The notes below the pieces were generated by a model, which saw nothing but the letters and a program-made list of their open reading frames with translations, was not told the DNA's origin and did not search any database. Both the position numbers and the translations under genes were made by a program. Of a stretch of 64,000 bases of DNA, positions 1-9,426 are shown in pieces (positions within the stretch are counted from its first letter, which is position 1; every line of letters begins with the position of its first letter). The DNA comes from Thermochromatium tepidum ATCC 43061 (GTDB taxonomy: Bacteria; Pseudomonadota; Gammaproteobacteria; Chromatiales; Chromatiaceae): the NCBI RefSeq assembly GCF_009664085.1, contig NZ_CP039268.1, positions 1,163,501-1,227,500 on the forward strand, read 5' to 3'.

Positions 1-305
1 CCGGCTTCGCTCAGGAAGCGATAACCGATCGCAAACGAGCGCCGGCGCAGATCCTCAACCTGGACCTCGACCCGGATCCGGTCCCCGTGACGCATCGGAT
101 GCCGGTAATCGGCCTCGGCATGGGTCAGAGGCAGCAGGATCTCGCCGTCGCGGATCATGGCGTGGATCGGATAGCCGATGTCCTCCATGAGGGCCTCAAG
201 CGCGTCCTGCGCATACCGGAACAGATGGGCGAAGAACAGCCGCCCGGCGGCATCTGTGTCGTGCAGCCGGACCTGGAACGCATAGTGGAAGGGGCGATCC
301 GTCAT
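1..305 (-). CDS. Hotdog-fold acyl-CoA thioesterase (4HBT/YbgC-like), partial
   Basis: The gene reads leftward from ATG at 305 and runs off the window edge, so only about 101 N-terminal residues are visible. The segment with residues R-LHDTDAAGRLFF followed by a long helix is the catalytic start of 4-hydroxybenzoyl-CoA thioesterase/YbgC-type hotdog proteins. In these the Asp in the DTDAAG stretch acts on the thioester of an acyl-CoA. The family is cytosolic and about 130-150 residues long, so perhaps 40 residues are missing. The substrate cannot be told from sequence; YbgC, MenI-like and 4-hydroxybenzoyl-CoA types share this motif. Its start lies 71 bp from the stop of the next minus-strand gene. 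Confidence 0.75.
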   Translation of the reverse strand, partial: MTDRPFHYAFQVRLHDTDAAGRLFFAHLFRYAQDALEALMEDIGYPIHAMIRDGEILLPLTHAEADYRHPMRHGDRIRVEVQVEDLRRRSFAIGYRFLSEA

Positions 306-376
306 GACGGTGCTTGACGAAGACACCTCCCTGTGTCTTTGCGGTAGTGCATTGGTCCAGGGGCGCCGATTGCGTT

Positions 377-973
377 TTAGGAGGAACGCTTGGCAGCGAC
401 CGAACCGCGGGTGCTCAGCATGAAGAATGCCGCGACGATGAAGGCAGCGATGGCCACGGCGATGACCATGGTCACGGGCTTGTTGGCGGGGTCGACGACC
501 TTGAAGGGCTCACCGATCTTGACCAGGATGGCCGAATGGCGCGGATCGGCCAGCAGATAGCCGCAGAATCCGAGGAAGGCGCCATAGAACACCATCTTGA
601 TGTCCAGATAGAGACCGACCAGGAGCGCGACCAGGGCCGTCATCATCACCAGGGTCACGGCGGCCTTCTGGCCACCCATGGCGGCATCGACGCCCATCTT
701 GTGCAGGATGTCCAGCACCCAGATGAAGGCACCCCAGATGATGATCTGCTTGATCAGATAGAACAGACGCGAGTCACCCCGGACATAGGCGTTGCCCCAG
801 GCCGTGACCAGGGAGATGAGCCCGATGACCGGGACGAAGTAGCCCCAGTAGAGGGCGATGCCGCTGGTGTTCTCGCGGGTGAGCGCGAAGAGTGCGACCG
901 TACCGGCATAGAGGATGAAGAGCGGGAACAGGGCGAGCATCAACGAGCCTTGCGATTTTGTGGATGTCGTCAC
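377..973 (-). CDS. Six-helix conserved membrane protein of unknown function
   Basis: This 198-residue protein starts at GTG 973, chosen because AGGAGG stands 8 nt upstream; an open frame continues further up without a good start. Six hydrophobic segments are visible: about residues 11-30, 42-62, 75-95, 105-126, 130-147 and 168-188. Short polar loops connect them, and a basic tail follows. I see no catalytic motif and do not recognise the family. It is divergent from the alpha-2-macroglobulin gene, with 262 bp between the starts that must hold both promoters. An inner-membrane location is inferred from the helices alone. Confidence 0.7.
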   Translation of the reverse strand: MTTSTKSQGSLMLALFPLFILYAGTVALFALTRENTSGIALYWGYFVPVIGLISLVTAWGNAYVRGDSRLFYLIKQIIIWGAFIWVLDILHKMGVDAAMGGQKAAVTLVMMTALVALLVGLYLDIKMVFYGAFLGFCGYLLADPRHSAILVKIGEPFKVVDPANKPVTMVIAVAIAAFIVAAFFMLSTRGSVAAKRSS

Positions 974-1235
974 GATGAAGCCTCCTGACGTTTGGGTTGC
1001 TGTGATTGATGAGCCGATAGCCTGTGTGAAACGGCAAGCGAGACCAGCGAATCGGTCAGGCCTGTTGATAGTAACCTCACTGAAACTGCGTGTTAAGGGT
1101 CGAACGCAAACTCGATGGGGTGCCGTAACCCCGCTTTTGGCGAACAGTGTGCGATGGATGCCTGTTGTCCATTGCTTGGAGGCCGCCGGAGGACTAGAGT
1201 TCATCCCATCCAGTCGAGTCGAAAGGGTCGCCGCC
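974..1235. promoter_or_regulatory. Divergent intergenic region between membrane protein and alpha-2-macroglobulin genes
   Basis: These 262 bp separate two divergent starts and should contain both promoters. An open plus-strand frame crosses it in phase with the downstream gene, but the codons upstream of 1236 look non-coding: there is no signal peptide and no family resemblance. I found no convincing -10/-35 pair or operator. Confidence 0.35.
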
Positions 1236-4200
1236 ATGCCCGCTCCTGCGCCTCTCTCCAGCATCGTGCGTCTCGCACTGATCGGTCTGGCCTGTGTCTG
1301 GTCGCTTGCCGCCACGTCCGCCGAACGCTCCATCGAGCTCTTACCCGGCATCGACTACTTCGGGCGGGACTATGCGACCCTCAAATCCATCAGCCTGGAC
1401 GACTGCCAGACGGCCTGTCTGAATGACAGTCGCTGTCGCGCCTTCACCTACAACACCAAGGCCGCCTGGTGCTTTCTCAAGGAGAGCCACGAGGAGCCCC
1501 GCCCCTTCGCGGGTGCCGTCTCCGGGCAGGTCGTCGAGCGGGCCGTTCAGGTGACGGGTGCCGAGGGTACGGCGCCGCGTCCCGTCTCATCGCAGGCGCG
1601 ACTGGCCGAGCTCCAATTCCTGCCCCCGCGCGAGCTCGCCGAGGCGCGCCGACTGACCGCCAAGCTGGCGAGTGCGCCTGCGCCCGGGGTCAAGCTCGCG
1701 ACCCTAACGGCCCAGGCGCGCACCGCGCTGCAATCCAATGAACCCGCTCAGGCCGCCGCACTCTACTCCCAGGCACTGAATCTGGCGCCGGAGGATCCGA
1801 CTCTCTGGATGGCGCTGGCCGAGTCCTCGCTCGCCGCCGCCGAGGCGGGCGATTGGGACGACCGACAACGCTATCGTCAGCAGGCGACCGCTGCCGCCAT
1901 CAACACCTATACACAGGCGCTGAACGACGCCGAGCGCGCCGCCGCGCTCGCGCTCATCGCCCGGACCCTGGCCCAGCGCCAGGAATGGCGGGCCGCGATC
2001 CGCGCCAATCGCGCCGCACTCGCCCTGGTCGATTCGCCCGCGCTGCGCCAGGTTCTCGATCAGCAGATCGCTGAGCATGGTTTCCGGATCAAGGGGCATG
2101 ATGTCGAGTCGGACGCCGCCAGCCCGCGGATCTGTATCCAGTTCAGCGATCCGCTCGATCTGCGCCGGCCCAATCTCACCGACTTTGTGCGCGTCGTCGG
2201 TCGCACCGATCTGCCGATCGAGGCCGAGTCCAAGCAGATCTGTATCGATGGCGTGCGCCACGGTGAGCGCTATCAGGTGCTGGTGCGTCCCGGGCTGCCG
2301 GCCGCCGACGGCGAGATCTTGATTAAGGGCTCGGAACTCGACATCTATGTCCGCGACCGTGCGCCCATGGCCCGCTTCCTCGGGCGTGCCTATGTGCTGC
2401 CCAAGGGTGGCGAGGCGGCGATCCCGGTGGTCTCGGTCAATACCGAGCGTCTCGAGGCCGAGGTCCATCGACTCGGCGATCGCAGCCTGACCCAGGCGCT
2501 GGAGGAGGGACTGCTGGAGCGTCCGCTTGGACGCTGGAACCTAGAGCGCATCCAGGAACGCACCGGCGAGGCGGTCTGGAAGGGGGAGATCGAGGTCAAG
2601 TCCGAGCTCAACCGCGAGGTGACCACGGCGGTTCCGGTCGGGGCGCTGGTACCCGAACTCAAGCCCGGGATCTATGTCCTGACCGTGCGTCCGCACACTG
2701 CCCCCGATGACGGCGATTCGCTCGCGACCCAGTGGTTCCTGGTCTCGGACCTGGGTCTGACCACGCTGGCAGGCAATGACGGACTCCATGCCCTAGTCCG
2801 CTCACTCTCCAGTGCGAAGCCGCTCGGAGGGGTCGAGCTGCGTCTGGTCGCGGTCAACAACGAGATCCTGGGGCGCGCGACCACAGACAGCGCCGGCCAT
2901 GCCCGCTTTGATCCCGGTCTGCTGCGCGGCAGCGGGGGCAATGCCCCGGCCCTCTTGGTGGCCGAGTCGCCCGCCGGCGACTATGCCTTTCTCGATCTGA
3001 CCCAGCCGCCATTCGATCTGAGCGATCGGGGCGTCGAGGGGCGGCTGCCGCCTAAGCCGCTTGACGTTTATCTCGTCAGCGATCGCGGCGCCTATCGTCC
3101 GGGCGAGACCGTCCATCTCACCGCCCTGGTGCGCGACGCGCGCGCGCGGGCGGTGACGGAGCTCCCGATCACCTTCATCGTCAAGCGCCCGGACGGGATG
3201 GAGTCTCTGCGCACCCTGACCCAGGATCAGGGGCAGGGCGGGCATGCCACCGAGGTGCAACTGACCAAGACGGCCCCGCGCGGCACCTGGCGTGCCTCTG
3301 TCCATGCCGATCCCGAGGGGCCGGCCCTGGCCGAGCTGGCGTTTCTGGTCGAGGACTTCCTGCCCGAGCGCCTGACCTTCGAACTGGATTCATCCACTCC
3401 GGCGATCGATCCGGACGATCCGCCGTCGCTCAGGCTCGATGCCCGCTTCCTCTATGGTGCACCGGCCGGCGGTCTGGCACTGGAAGGCGAGATCCAGGTG
3501 AAACCGACCGAGACCCTGGACGCCTTCCCCGGTTATCGCTTCGGTCTGGCGAGCGAGACGTTTGAGCCGGTCGGCGGCCCGCTGCCGGAGGGGCGAACGG
3601 ATGCCGCGGGTCATGCCGAGGTGCCCTTGGATCTGCCCGAGATCCCGCCGACCAGCAAGCTGCTGGAGGCCGAGATCCAGGTGCGGGTGCTGGAGCCGGG
3701 CGGGCGTCCGGTCGAGCGCCGGCTCAAGCGTCCGTTGGCAGCCAAACAGACGCGGATCGGACTCAGGCCGCTATTCGAGGGGGCGGTGGAGGAGGGCGGC
3801 CATGCCCGGTTCGAGGCCATCGCCCTCGGCGCGGATGGTCGGCGTCAGTCACTCGCCGGGGTGCGCTGGACCCTGGTGCGGCTCAAGACCAGCTTCCAGT
3901 GGTACACCTCAGATGGCACCTGGAACTATGAACCCATCACCACCACCGAGCGCGTGGCCGACGGCACCCTGGATCTGGATGCCCAGGATCCTGGACGGAT
4001 CGAGGTCCCAGTCGCTTGGGGCCGCTATCGTCTGACGCTCTCGACCTCGGACGGTTCGGTGCTGCCGGTCGATCTGGAGTTCGAGTCCGGCTGGTACGTC
4101 GAACCCAAGACCCAGGACACACCGGATCTACTCAAGGTCGTGCTCGACAAACCAAGCTATCGGGTCGGCGACAAGGCGCGGGTACGGCTCGAACCGCGCT

Positions 4201-6761
4201 TCCCGGGGATCGCCCTGGTGATGGTGATCGACGATCGACTGATCGGCATGCAGGCGGTCGAGGTGCCCGAGTCTGGGGCGACCCTCGAACTCCCGGTGAC
4301 CGCCGACTGGGGGCCGGGCGTCTATATCACGGCGGCGCTCTATCGCCCCATGGACCTGGAGGCGCGCCGGATGCCGGCCCGTGCACTGGGTCTGACCTGG
4401 GCGGGCGTCGATCCAGGGGCGCGTCGGCTGGCAGTCAACCTCCCCGAGACGCCCCAACTCAGCGGCACGGTGCGTCCGCGCCAGACCCTCGAGATCCCGG
4501 TCCAGGTCGAGGGGGTCAAGCCCGGATCGCCGGTCTATGTCACGGTCTCGGCGGTCGATCTTGGGATCCTGAACCTCACCCGCTATCAGCCACCCGCGCC
4601 GGACGACTGGTATTTCGCCCAGCGGCGGCTGGGGATGGAGATCCGCGATCTCTATGGCCGGCTCATCGACCGGATGCAGGGGTTGCCGGGCGTGGTACGC
4701 AGCGGCGGCGATGCATTGAACCTGACGATCGAGGGCCCGCCGCCGACTGAGGAGCTGCTTGCCTATCATTCGGGGATCGTCAAACTCGACGCGCGCGGTC
4801 AGGCGCGGGTCGCCGTGGATATCCCCGACTTCAACGGCACGGTGCGCGTCATGGCCATGGCCTGGGGCGCTGAGGGTGTTGGCCATGCGGTGCGCGATCT
4901 GACGGTGCGCGATCCGATCGTGGTCACCCCAACCCTGCCGCGCTTCCTGGCCCCAGGCGACCGCTCGCGTGTGCTACTCAGTCTGGACGCGGTCGAGGGG
5001 CCGGGCGGCGAGGTTGGGCTTGCGGTGGCCGCTGAAGGCGGTCAGGTCCAGGTCGCGCCTGAGTCGGCCCGCTCCAGTCTGACCCTGGCGGCAGGCCAGC
5101 GTGCGCAGACCAGCGTCGCGCTTCAGGCCGAGTCGGTCGGGGAGGCGCGTCTGAACATCGACCTGCTGACCCCGGACGGTCAGGCCCTACGCAAGACGCT
5201 GCGCGTACCAGTGCGCGCCAATGCGCCACGCACCAGCCGTACAGAGGCTGTAACGCTCCAGCCAGGTGAGGGACTGACCCTGGACGCCGAACGGCTCGCC
5301 GACCGGGTGACTGGAACTGGCGTCTTGACGGTCTCGATCGGTGGGGCTGGACGGCTGGATGTCGCCGGGCTCTTGATGGCGCTCGACCGCTATCCCTACG
5401 GCTGTGCCGAACAGCTCACCAGCCGGGCGCTCCCCTTGCTCTATCTCAATGAGGTTGCCCAGGCCATTGGACTGGCCGGCGAGGGCGGGGTGCGCGCGCG
5501 GGTGCAGGCGGCGATCGGCGAGATCCTGGCCAAGCAGGACAGCAACGGCAGCTTCGGCCTCTGGGGCAACGATGGCGGCGGCGACACCTGGCTCGATGCC
5601 TATGTCACCGATTTCCTCACCCGGGCGCGCGAAAAGGGCTATGCAGTGCCGGAGGTCCCCTTCCAACTGGCGCTCGACAACCTACACAACGGCCTCAGCA
5701 GTACCCCGGACTTCAGCTCAGGCGGCGAGGACATCGCCTATGCCCTCTATGTGCTGGCCCGCAACGGACGCGCCGCGATCGGCGACCTGCGCTACTACGC
5801 CGACACCAAGCTCGATGCCTTCGCCAGCCCCCTGGCCGTCGCCCAGCTGGCCGCCGCGCTTGCCATCCAGGGCGACCGCCCCCGTGCCGAGGGGCTGTTT
5901 CGGACCGCGCTTGGTCGGTTCATGCAGGGCCACGACGATCGGCGCTGGCGTTCGGACTATGGCTCGCTGCTGCGCGATGGGGCCGGGCTGCTGACACTGG
6001 CCGCCGAGAGCGACTCCTCGGCGCTGAACCTCCAATCGCTCGCCCAGCGGCTCCAGGCGCTCTGGGCGAGCGAGTCCTATACCAGCACCCAGGAACAGGC
6101 CTGGCTGCTGCTTGCCGCCCGGGCACTGATGCAGTCGAGCGAACAGCCAGCCCTGAGCGTCGATGGGGCGACGCAGGTGGGCTTTTTCCAGCGTCGCCTC
6201 GATGAGTCCCAACTCGCCGTGCGCCCATTGTCGATCGTCAATCGCGACACGCGTCCGGTTGAGGCCTTGGTGACGGTGACGGGCGTGCCCCGCGTGCCCG
6301 AACCGCCCGGCGGTCAGGGCTATCGGATCGAGCGCGCCTATTACGATCTGGATGGACGGCGGGTCCGGTTGGCGGAGGTCGAGCAGGGCGCGCGTCTGGT
6401 CGCGGTGCTGACGGTTGAGGCGAGCGCGCCACGTCAGGCGCGCCTGATCCTCGATGATCCCTTGCCGGCGGGCTTGGAGATCGAAAATCCCCACCTGATC
6501 GGCGCCGGCGACCTCGCGGGCATCCCCTGGCTCGGGCTGGAAAGCGAGGCTCAACACACCGAGTTTCGCGCCGATCGCTTCATCGCGGCCATCGACCGGG
6601 AGGCCGACGACCCGGTACGGTTCCAGCTTGCCTATCGGCTGCGTGCGGTCTCGCCCGGTGTCTTCGCCCATCCGGCTGCAACGGTCGAGGACATGTACCG
6701 GCCCAGTCTGCGCGCCTGGACCGGGAGCGGCACGGTCGAGGTGCGCGAGTTGGGACGCTGA
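1236..6761 (+). CDS. Bacterial alpha-2-macroglobulin with N-terminal PAN/apple-like domain
   Basis: The 1841-residue exported protein is predicted to trap proteases in the periplasm. The start at ATG 1236 puts a Sec signal peptide first (hydrophobic core about residues 10-27, cleavage near TSA-ER). There is no lipobox Cys, unlike many bacterial homologues. A small four-Cys module follows (C57, C61, C67, C79) that looks like a PAN/apple domain, then an Ala-rich TPR-like helical stretch to about residue 300. Macroglobulin beta domains come next, then a thioester motif CAEQ at Cys1390 followed by the alpha/alpha toroid (thioester) domain. The Cys and Gln form the internal thioester that attaches covalently to attacking proteases. 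The usual partner gene pbpC (penicillin-binding protein 1C) is not adjacent. Length matches the family, about 1600-1900 residues. Confidence 0.9.
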   Translation: MPAPAPLSSIVRLALIGLACVWSLAATSAERSIELLPGIDYFGRDYATLKSISLDDCQTACLNDSRCRAFTYNTKAAWCFLKESHEEPRPFAGAVSGQVVERAVQVTGAEGTAPRPVSSQARLAELQFLPPRELAEARRLTAKLASAPAPGVKLATLTAQARTALQSNEPAQAAALYSQALNLAPEDPTLWMALAESSLAAAEAGDWDDRQRYRQQATAAAINTYTQALNDAERAAALALIARTLAQRQEWRAAIRANRAALALVDSPALRQVLDQQIAEHGFRIKGHDVESDAASPRICIQFSDPLDLRRPNLTDFVRVVGRTDLPIEAESKQICIDGVRHGERYQVLVRPGLPAADGEILIKGSELDIYVRDRAPMARFLGRAYVLPKGGEAAIPVVSVNTERLEAEVHRLGDRSLTQALEEGLLERPLGRWNLERIQERTGEAVWKGEIEVKSELNREVTTAVPVGALVPELKPGIYVLTVRPHTAPDDGDSLATQWFLVSDLGLTTLAGNDGLHALVRSLSSAKPLGGVELRLVAVNNEILGRATTDSAGHARFDPGLLRGSGGNAPALLVAESPAGDYAFLDLTQPPFDLSDRGVEGRLPPKPLDVYLVSDRGAYRPGETVHLTALVRDARARAVTELPITFIVKRPDGMESLRTLTQDQGQGGHATEVQLTKTAPRGTWRASVHADPEGPALAELAFLVEDFLPERLTFELDSSTPAIDPDDPPSLRLDARFLYGAPAGGLALEGEIQVKPTETLDAFPGYRFGLASETFEPVGGPLPEGRTDAAGHAEVPLDLPEIPPTSKLLEAEIQVRVLEPGGRPVERRLKRPLAAKQTRIGLRPLFEGAVEEGGHARFEAIALGADGRRQSLAGVRWTLVRLKTSFQWYTSDGTWNYEPITTTERVADGTLDLDAQDPGRIEVPVAWGRYRLTLSTSDGSVLPVDLEFESGWYVEPKTQDTPDLLKVVLDKPSYRVGDKARVRLEPRFPGIALVMVIDDRLIGMQAVEVPESGATLELPVTADWGPGVYITAALYRPMDLEARRMPARALGLTWAGVDPGARRLAVNLPETPQLSGTVRPRQTLEIPVQVEGVKPGSPVYVTVSAVDLGILNLTRYQPPAPDDWYFAQRRLGMEIRDLYGRLIDRMQGLPGVVRSGGDALNLTIEGPPPTEELLAYHSGIVKLDARGQARVAVDIPDFNGTVRVMAMAWGAEGVGHAVRDLTVRDPIVVTPTLPRFLAPGDRSRVLLSLDAVEGPGGEVGLAVAAEGGQVQVAPESARSSLTLAAGQRAQTSVALQAESVGEARLNIDLLTPDGQALRKTLRVPVRANAPRTSRTEAVTLQPGEGLTLDAERLADRVTGTGVLTVSIGGAGRLDVAGLLMALDRYPYGCAEQLTSRALPLLYLNEVAQAIGLAGEGGVRARVQAAIGEILAKQDSNGSFGLWGNDGGGDTWLDAYVTDFLTRAREKGYAVPEVPFQLALDNLHNGLSSTPDFSSGGEDIAYALYVLARNGRAAIGDLRYYADTKLDAFASPLAVAQLAAALAIQGDRPRAEGLFRTALGRFMQGHDDRRWRSDYGSLLRDGAGLLTLAAESDSSALNLQSLAQRLQALWASESYTSTQEQAWLLLAARALMQSSEQPALSVDGATQVGFFQRRLDESQLAVRPLSIVNRDTRPVEALVTVTGVPRVPEPPGGQGYRIERAYYDLDGRRVRLAEVEQGARLVAVLTVEASAPRQARLILDDPLPAGLEIENPHLIGAGDLAGIPWLGLESEAQHTEFRADRFIAAIDREADDPVRFQLAYRLRAVSPGVFAHPAATVEDMYRPSLRAWTGSGTVEVRELGR

Positions 6762-7064
6762 GCCGAACCGTTCCATCAGACTTACTCATTCCTGCTCACA
6801 CAGGAACAAAGCTGACTTCCTGCTTCGCAGAGGCCGGTTTCGTCTTGAGCGTGCGCCCAAGGCCAGAGCCCGCCTCTCCACAGGCTGTCACCGAGCAATC
6901 AGCTTGTCGCTGAAAGGGCTGGCAGCCGCCAGCCGAACTCTCGGCCACTTTTTCAAAGGCCTCTTGGATGCATGACCATCTTGCGAGACATGCAGATATT
7001 ACAACATTCTCGCAAAAAAGTTCAACTATCAACGAAACTGTTCGAGCCCCAGGCCGGGACGGAA
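6762..7064. other. Intergenic stretch of lower GC, possible relic
   Basis: These 303 bp lie between two convergent genes. By eye the GC is clearly lower than in the flanking genes, especially 6960-7060. A minus-strand frame of about 100 codons (6796-7104) crosses it, but it overlaps the epimerase 3' end, has no ribosome-binding site and resembles no family I know. It may be remnant mobile DNA. No clear terminator hairpin was found. Confidence 0.3.
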
Positions 7065-8084
7065 TCACCCGAGACGTGCCGTGGGATAGAAGTCCAGATA
7101 CCACTCCACGAACCGCGCCACGCCCTCGGCCACGGGTGTGGTGGGTTTATAGCCTGTATCGCGGACGAGGTCTGTGACGTCGGCGAAGGTGTCTGGGACA
7201 TCACCCGGCTGGAGCGGGAGCAGTTCCATCTCGGCCTTGCGGCCCAGGCACTGCTCCAGGACCGAGATGTATTCCAGCAGCTCGACCGGCTGGTTGTTGC
7301 CGATGTTGTAGACGCGGTAGGGCGCGCGGCTGCTGGCCGGGTCGGGCCTGGATCCGGACCAGTCGGGGTTGCCTTCGGGCACCCGGTCGAGCACGCGGAT
7401 CACGCCCTCGACGATGTCGTCGATATAAGTGAAGTCACGTCTGTGGCGACCGTAATTGAAGACCTGGATCGGTTCGCCGGCGAGGATGGCGCGGGTGAAC
7501 TTGAACAGTGCCATGTCCGGTCGGCCCCAGGGCCCGTAGACGGTGAAGAAACGCAGCCCGGTGCTCGGGATCCGGTAGAGATGGCTATAGGTGTGGGCCA
7601 TCAGTTCATTGGCCTTTTTGCTGGCGGCATAGAGGCTGAGCGGATGGTCGACATTGTCGTGGACCGAAAACGGCATCTGGGTATTGGCGCCATAGACCGA
7701 GCTACTTGAGGCGTAGACCAGATGCTCGACCCCATAGCGGCGACAGCATTCCAGGACATTGGCAAAGCCGAGCAGGTTGGTATGGACATAGGCCATGGGA
7801 TTGGTAAGCGAATAGCGCACCCCGGCCTGGGCGGCCAGATTCACCACGCGCTCGGGGCGATGGACGTGGAAGACCTCGGCCAGTCCGGCGCCGTCTGCGA
7901 TATCGAGCCGCACGTCGGTGTAGTTCGGATGATCGAGGGTGCGCGCCAGCCGTGCCTCCTTGAGCCTGACGTCATAGTAGTCGTTGAGATTGTCGACCCC
8001 GATCACGGTGTCGCCGCGTTCGAGTAGGCGCATTGAGAGGGCCGAACCGATGAAACCGGCGCTGCCGGTGATCAGGATCTTCAT
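7065..8084 (-). CDS. UDP-glucuronate 4-epimerase-like NAD-dependent epimerase
   Basis: This 339-residue short-chain dehydrogenase/reductase probably interconverts UDP-glucuronate and UDP-galacturonate (or the HexNAc-uronate equivalent) for surface polysaccharide. The Rossmann motif GSAGFIG is at residues 7-13, the catalytic Tyr-Lys pair is Y152/K156 in YAASK, and an SSSS stretch near 126-129 supplies the catalytic Ser. The segment after the motif (DNLNDYYDV) is characteristic of the CapI/LpsL uronate epimerases. It lies 21 bp downstream of the UDP-sugar dehydrogenase and in the same direction, so the two enzymes likely act in sequence. The exact substrate is inferred from that pairing. Confidence 0.88.
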   Translation of the reverse strand: MKILITGSAGFIGSALSMRLLERGDTVIGVDNLNDYYDVRLKEARLARTLDHPNYTDVRLDIADGAGLAEVFHVHRPERVVNLAAQAGVRYSLTNPMAYVHTNLLGFANVLECCRRYGVEHLVYASSSSVYGANTQMPFSVHDNVDHPLSLYAASKKANELMAHTYSHLYRIPSTGLRFFTVYGPWGRPDMALFKFTRAILAGEPIQVFNYGRHRRDFTYIDDIVEGVIRVLDRVPEGNPDWSGSRPDPASSRAPYRVYNIGNNQPVELLEYISVLEQCLGRKAEMELLPLQPGDVPDTFADVTDLVRDTGYKPTTPVAEGVARFVEWYLDFYPTARLG

Positions 8085-8105
8085 CGAGACTCCAGGTGTG
8101 TGAGA

Positions 8106-9398
8106 TTACAGCCGTCCGTCGACCGCCTCGCGTGGGAGCACGGATTTGACGTCATAGAGGATGGCGCCCGGCTTACCGAAGGCGCGGAGGCGTTCGGCAC
8201 CCCAGTCGGCGAATTGGCGATGGGCCACGGCCAGGATGATGGCCTCATAGACGCCGTGCTCGGGCTGCTCGACCAGTTTGAGGCCATACTCGTGCTCGGC
8301 CTCGGTCGGATTGGCCCAGGGATCACAGACATCACAGCTCAGACCATAGTCCCGTAACTCGGCGAGGATGTCGATGACGCGCGTGTTGCGCAGATCCGGG
8401 CAGTTCTCCTTGAAGGTCAGGCCCAAGACCAGCACCCGGCTATCCCGGTTGAGTCTGCCGTTGCGTGCCAGCCGCTTGATGACCTCCCCGGCGACATAGG
8501 CCCCCATGCCGTCGTTGACGCGCCGCCCGGCCAAGATGACCTCGGGGTGGTAGCCGATCTCCTGCGCCTTGTAGGTCAGATAGTAGGGGTCGACGCTGAT
8601 ACAGTGTCCGCCGACCAATCCGGGACGAAAGGGCAGGAAGTTCCACTTGGTCTCGGCCGCCTCCAGTACCTCCAGGGTATCCAGTCCTAGACGGTTGAAG
8701 ATCAGTGCCAGCTCGTTGACAAGCGCGATATTGAGATCGCGCTGAGTATTTTCGATCACCTTGGCCGCCTCGGCGACGCGGATGCTGCTGGCCAGATGAG
8801 TACCGGCGCTGATGATAGAGGCATAGAGTGCATCCACGAAGCGCGCAACCTCAGGTGTGGAGCCTGAGGTGACCTTCTTGATGGTGGTCAGACGATGTGC
8901 CTTATCGCCAGGGTTGATGCGCTCTGGGCTGTAACCGGCATAGAAGTCACGGTTGTAGGTCAGGCCCGAGAGACGCTCGAGGATGGGGATGCAGACCTCC
9001 TCAGTCGCCCCTGGATACACGGTGGACTCATAGATGACGATCCGACCCGGCTTGAGGATGGAACCGATGGCGCGGCTGGCCGATTCGAGCGGACCGAAAT
9101 CCGGCTGTTTGTGGGCATTGATCGGCGTCGGCACGGTGACGATCAAGACATGACAGTCGGCGAGCGGCTCGATGGTGTCGGTGTATTCGAGTCGGCTGGC
9201 GGTGCGCAGTTCGTCCGGCTCGACCTCGAGCGATGAATCGCGCCCGGCGCGCAGCTCGGCGATGCGCGCAGCGTTGATGTCGAACCCAAGGGTCCGATAC
9301 CTTTTGCCGAACTCGACGGCGAGCGGGAGCCCGACATAGCCGAGCCCCAGAATCCCGATCTGGGTCGTGGCGAGGTCCGAATGAAAGGGGGTGTCCAA
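8106..9398 (-). CDS. UDP-N-acetylhexosamine 6-dehydrogenase (TviB/WbpO family)
   Basis: The enzyme oxidises a UDP-HexNAc to the uronic acid with two NAD+ for O-antigen or capsule synthesis. NAD motif GLGYVG is at residues 18-23, and the catalytic Cys sits in GGHCISVDP (C266). The sequence resembles TviB/WbpO more than UDP-glucose dehydrogenases. I chose TTG 9398 because AGGAG lies 8 nt upstream, the N-terminus then matches the family, and overlap with ilvA is avoided. An in-frame ATG at 9443 would add 15 residues and overlap the ilvA stop. The epimerase follows immediately, suggesting a two-step uronate pathway. Confidence 0.88.
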   Translation of the reverse strand: MDTPFHSDLATTQIGILGLGYVGLPLAVEFGKRYRTLGFDINAARIAELRAGRDSSLEVEPDELRTASRLEYTDTIEPLADCHVLIVTVPTPINAHKQPDFGPLESASRAIGSILKPGRIVIYESTVYPGATEEVCIPILERLSGLTYNRDFYAGYSPERINPGDKAHRLTTIKKVTSGSTPEVARFVDALYASIISAGTHLASSIRVAEAAKVIENTQRDLNIALVNELALIFNRLGLDTLEVLEAAETKWNFLPFRPGLVGGHCISVDPYYLTYKAQEIGYHPEVILAGRRVNDGMGAYVAGEVIKRLARNGRLNRDSRVLVLGLTFKENCPDLRNTRVIDILAELRDYGLSCDVCDPWANPTEAEHEYGLKLVEQPEHGVYEAIILAVAHRQFADWGAERLRAFGKPGAILYDVKSVLPREAVDGRL

Positions 9399-9426
9399 GT
9401 TGGATTCTCCTGGCGATGGCGATGCC

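Noticed and set aside
5718-6776. Long minus-strand frame opposite the alpha-2-macroglobulin
   Set aside because: It is a high-GC shadow of the sense gene, as are similar long frames opposite spoVR, creA/FAD oxidoreductase and cbiA.
6796-7104. Minus-strand 102-codon frame as a gene
   Set aside because: It overlaps the epimerase 3' end, lacks a ribosome-binding site and resembles no known protein; it is kept only as a possible relic.
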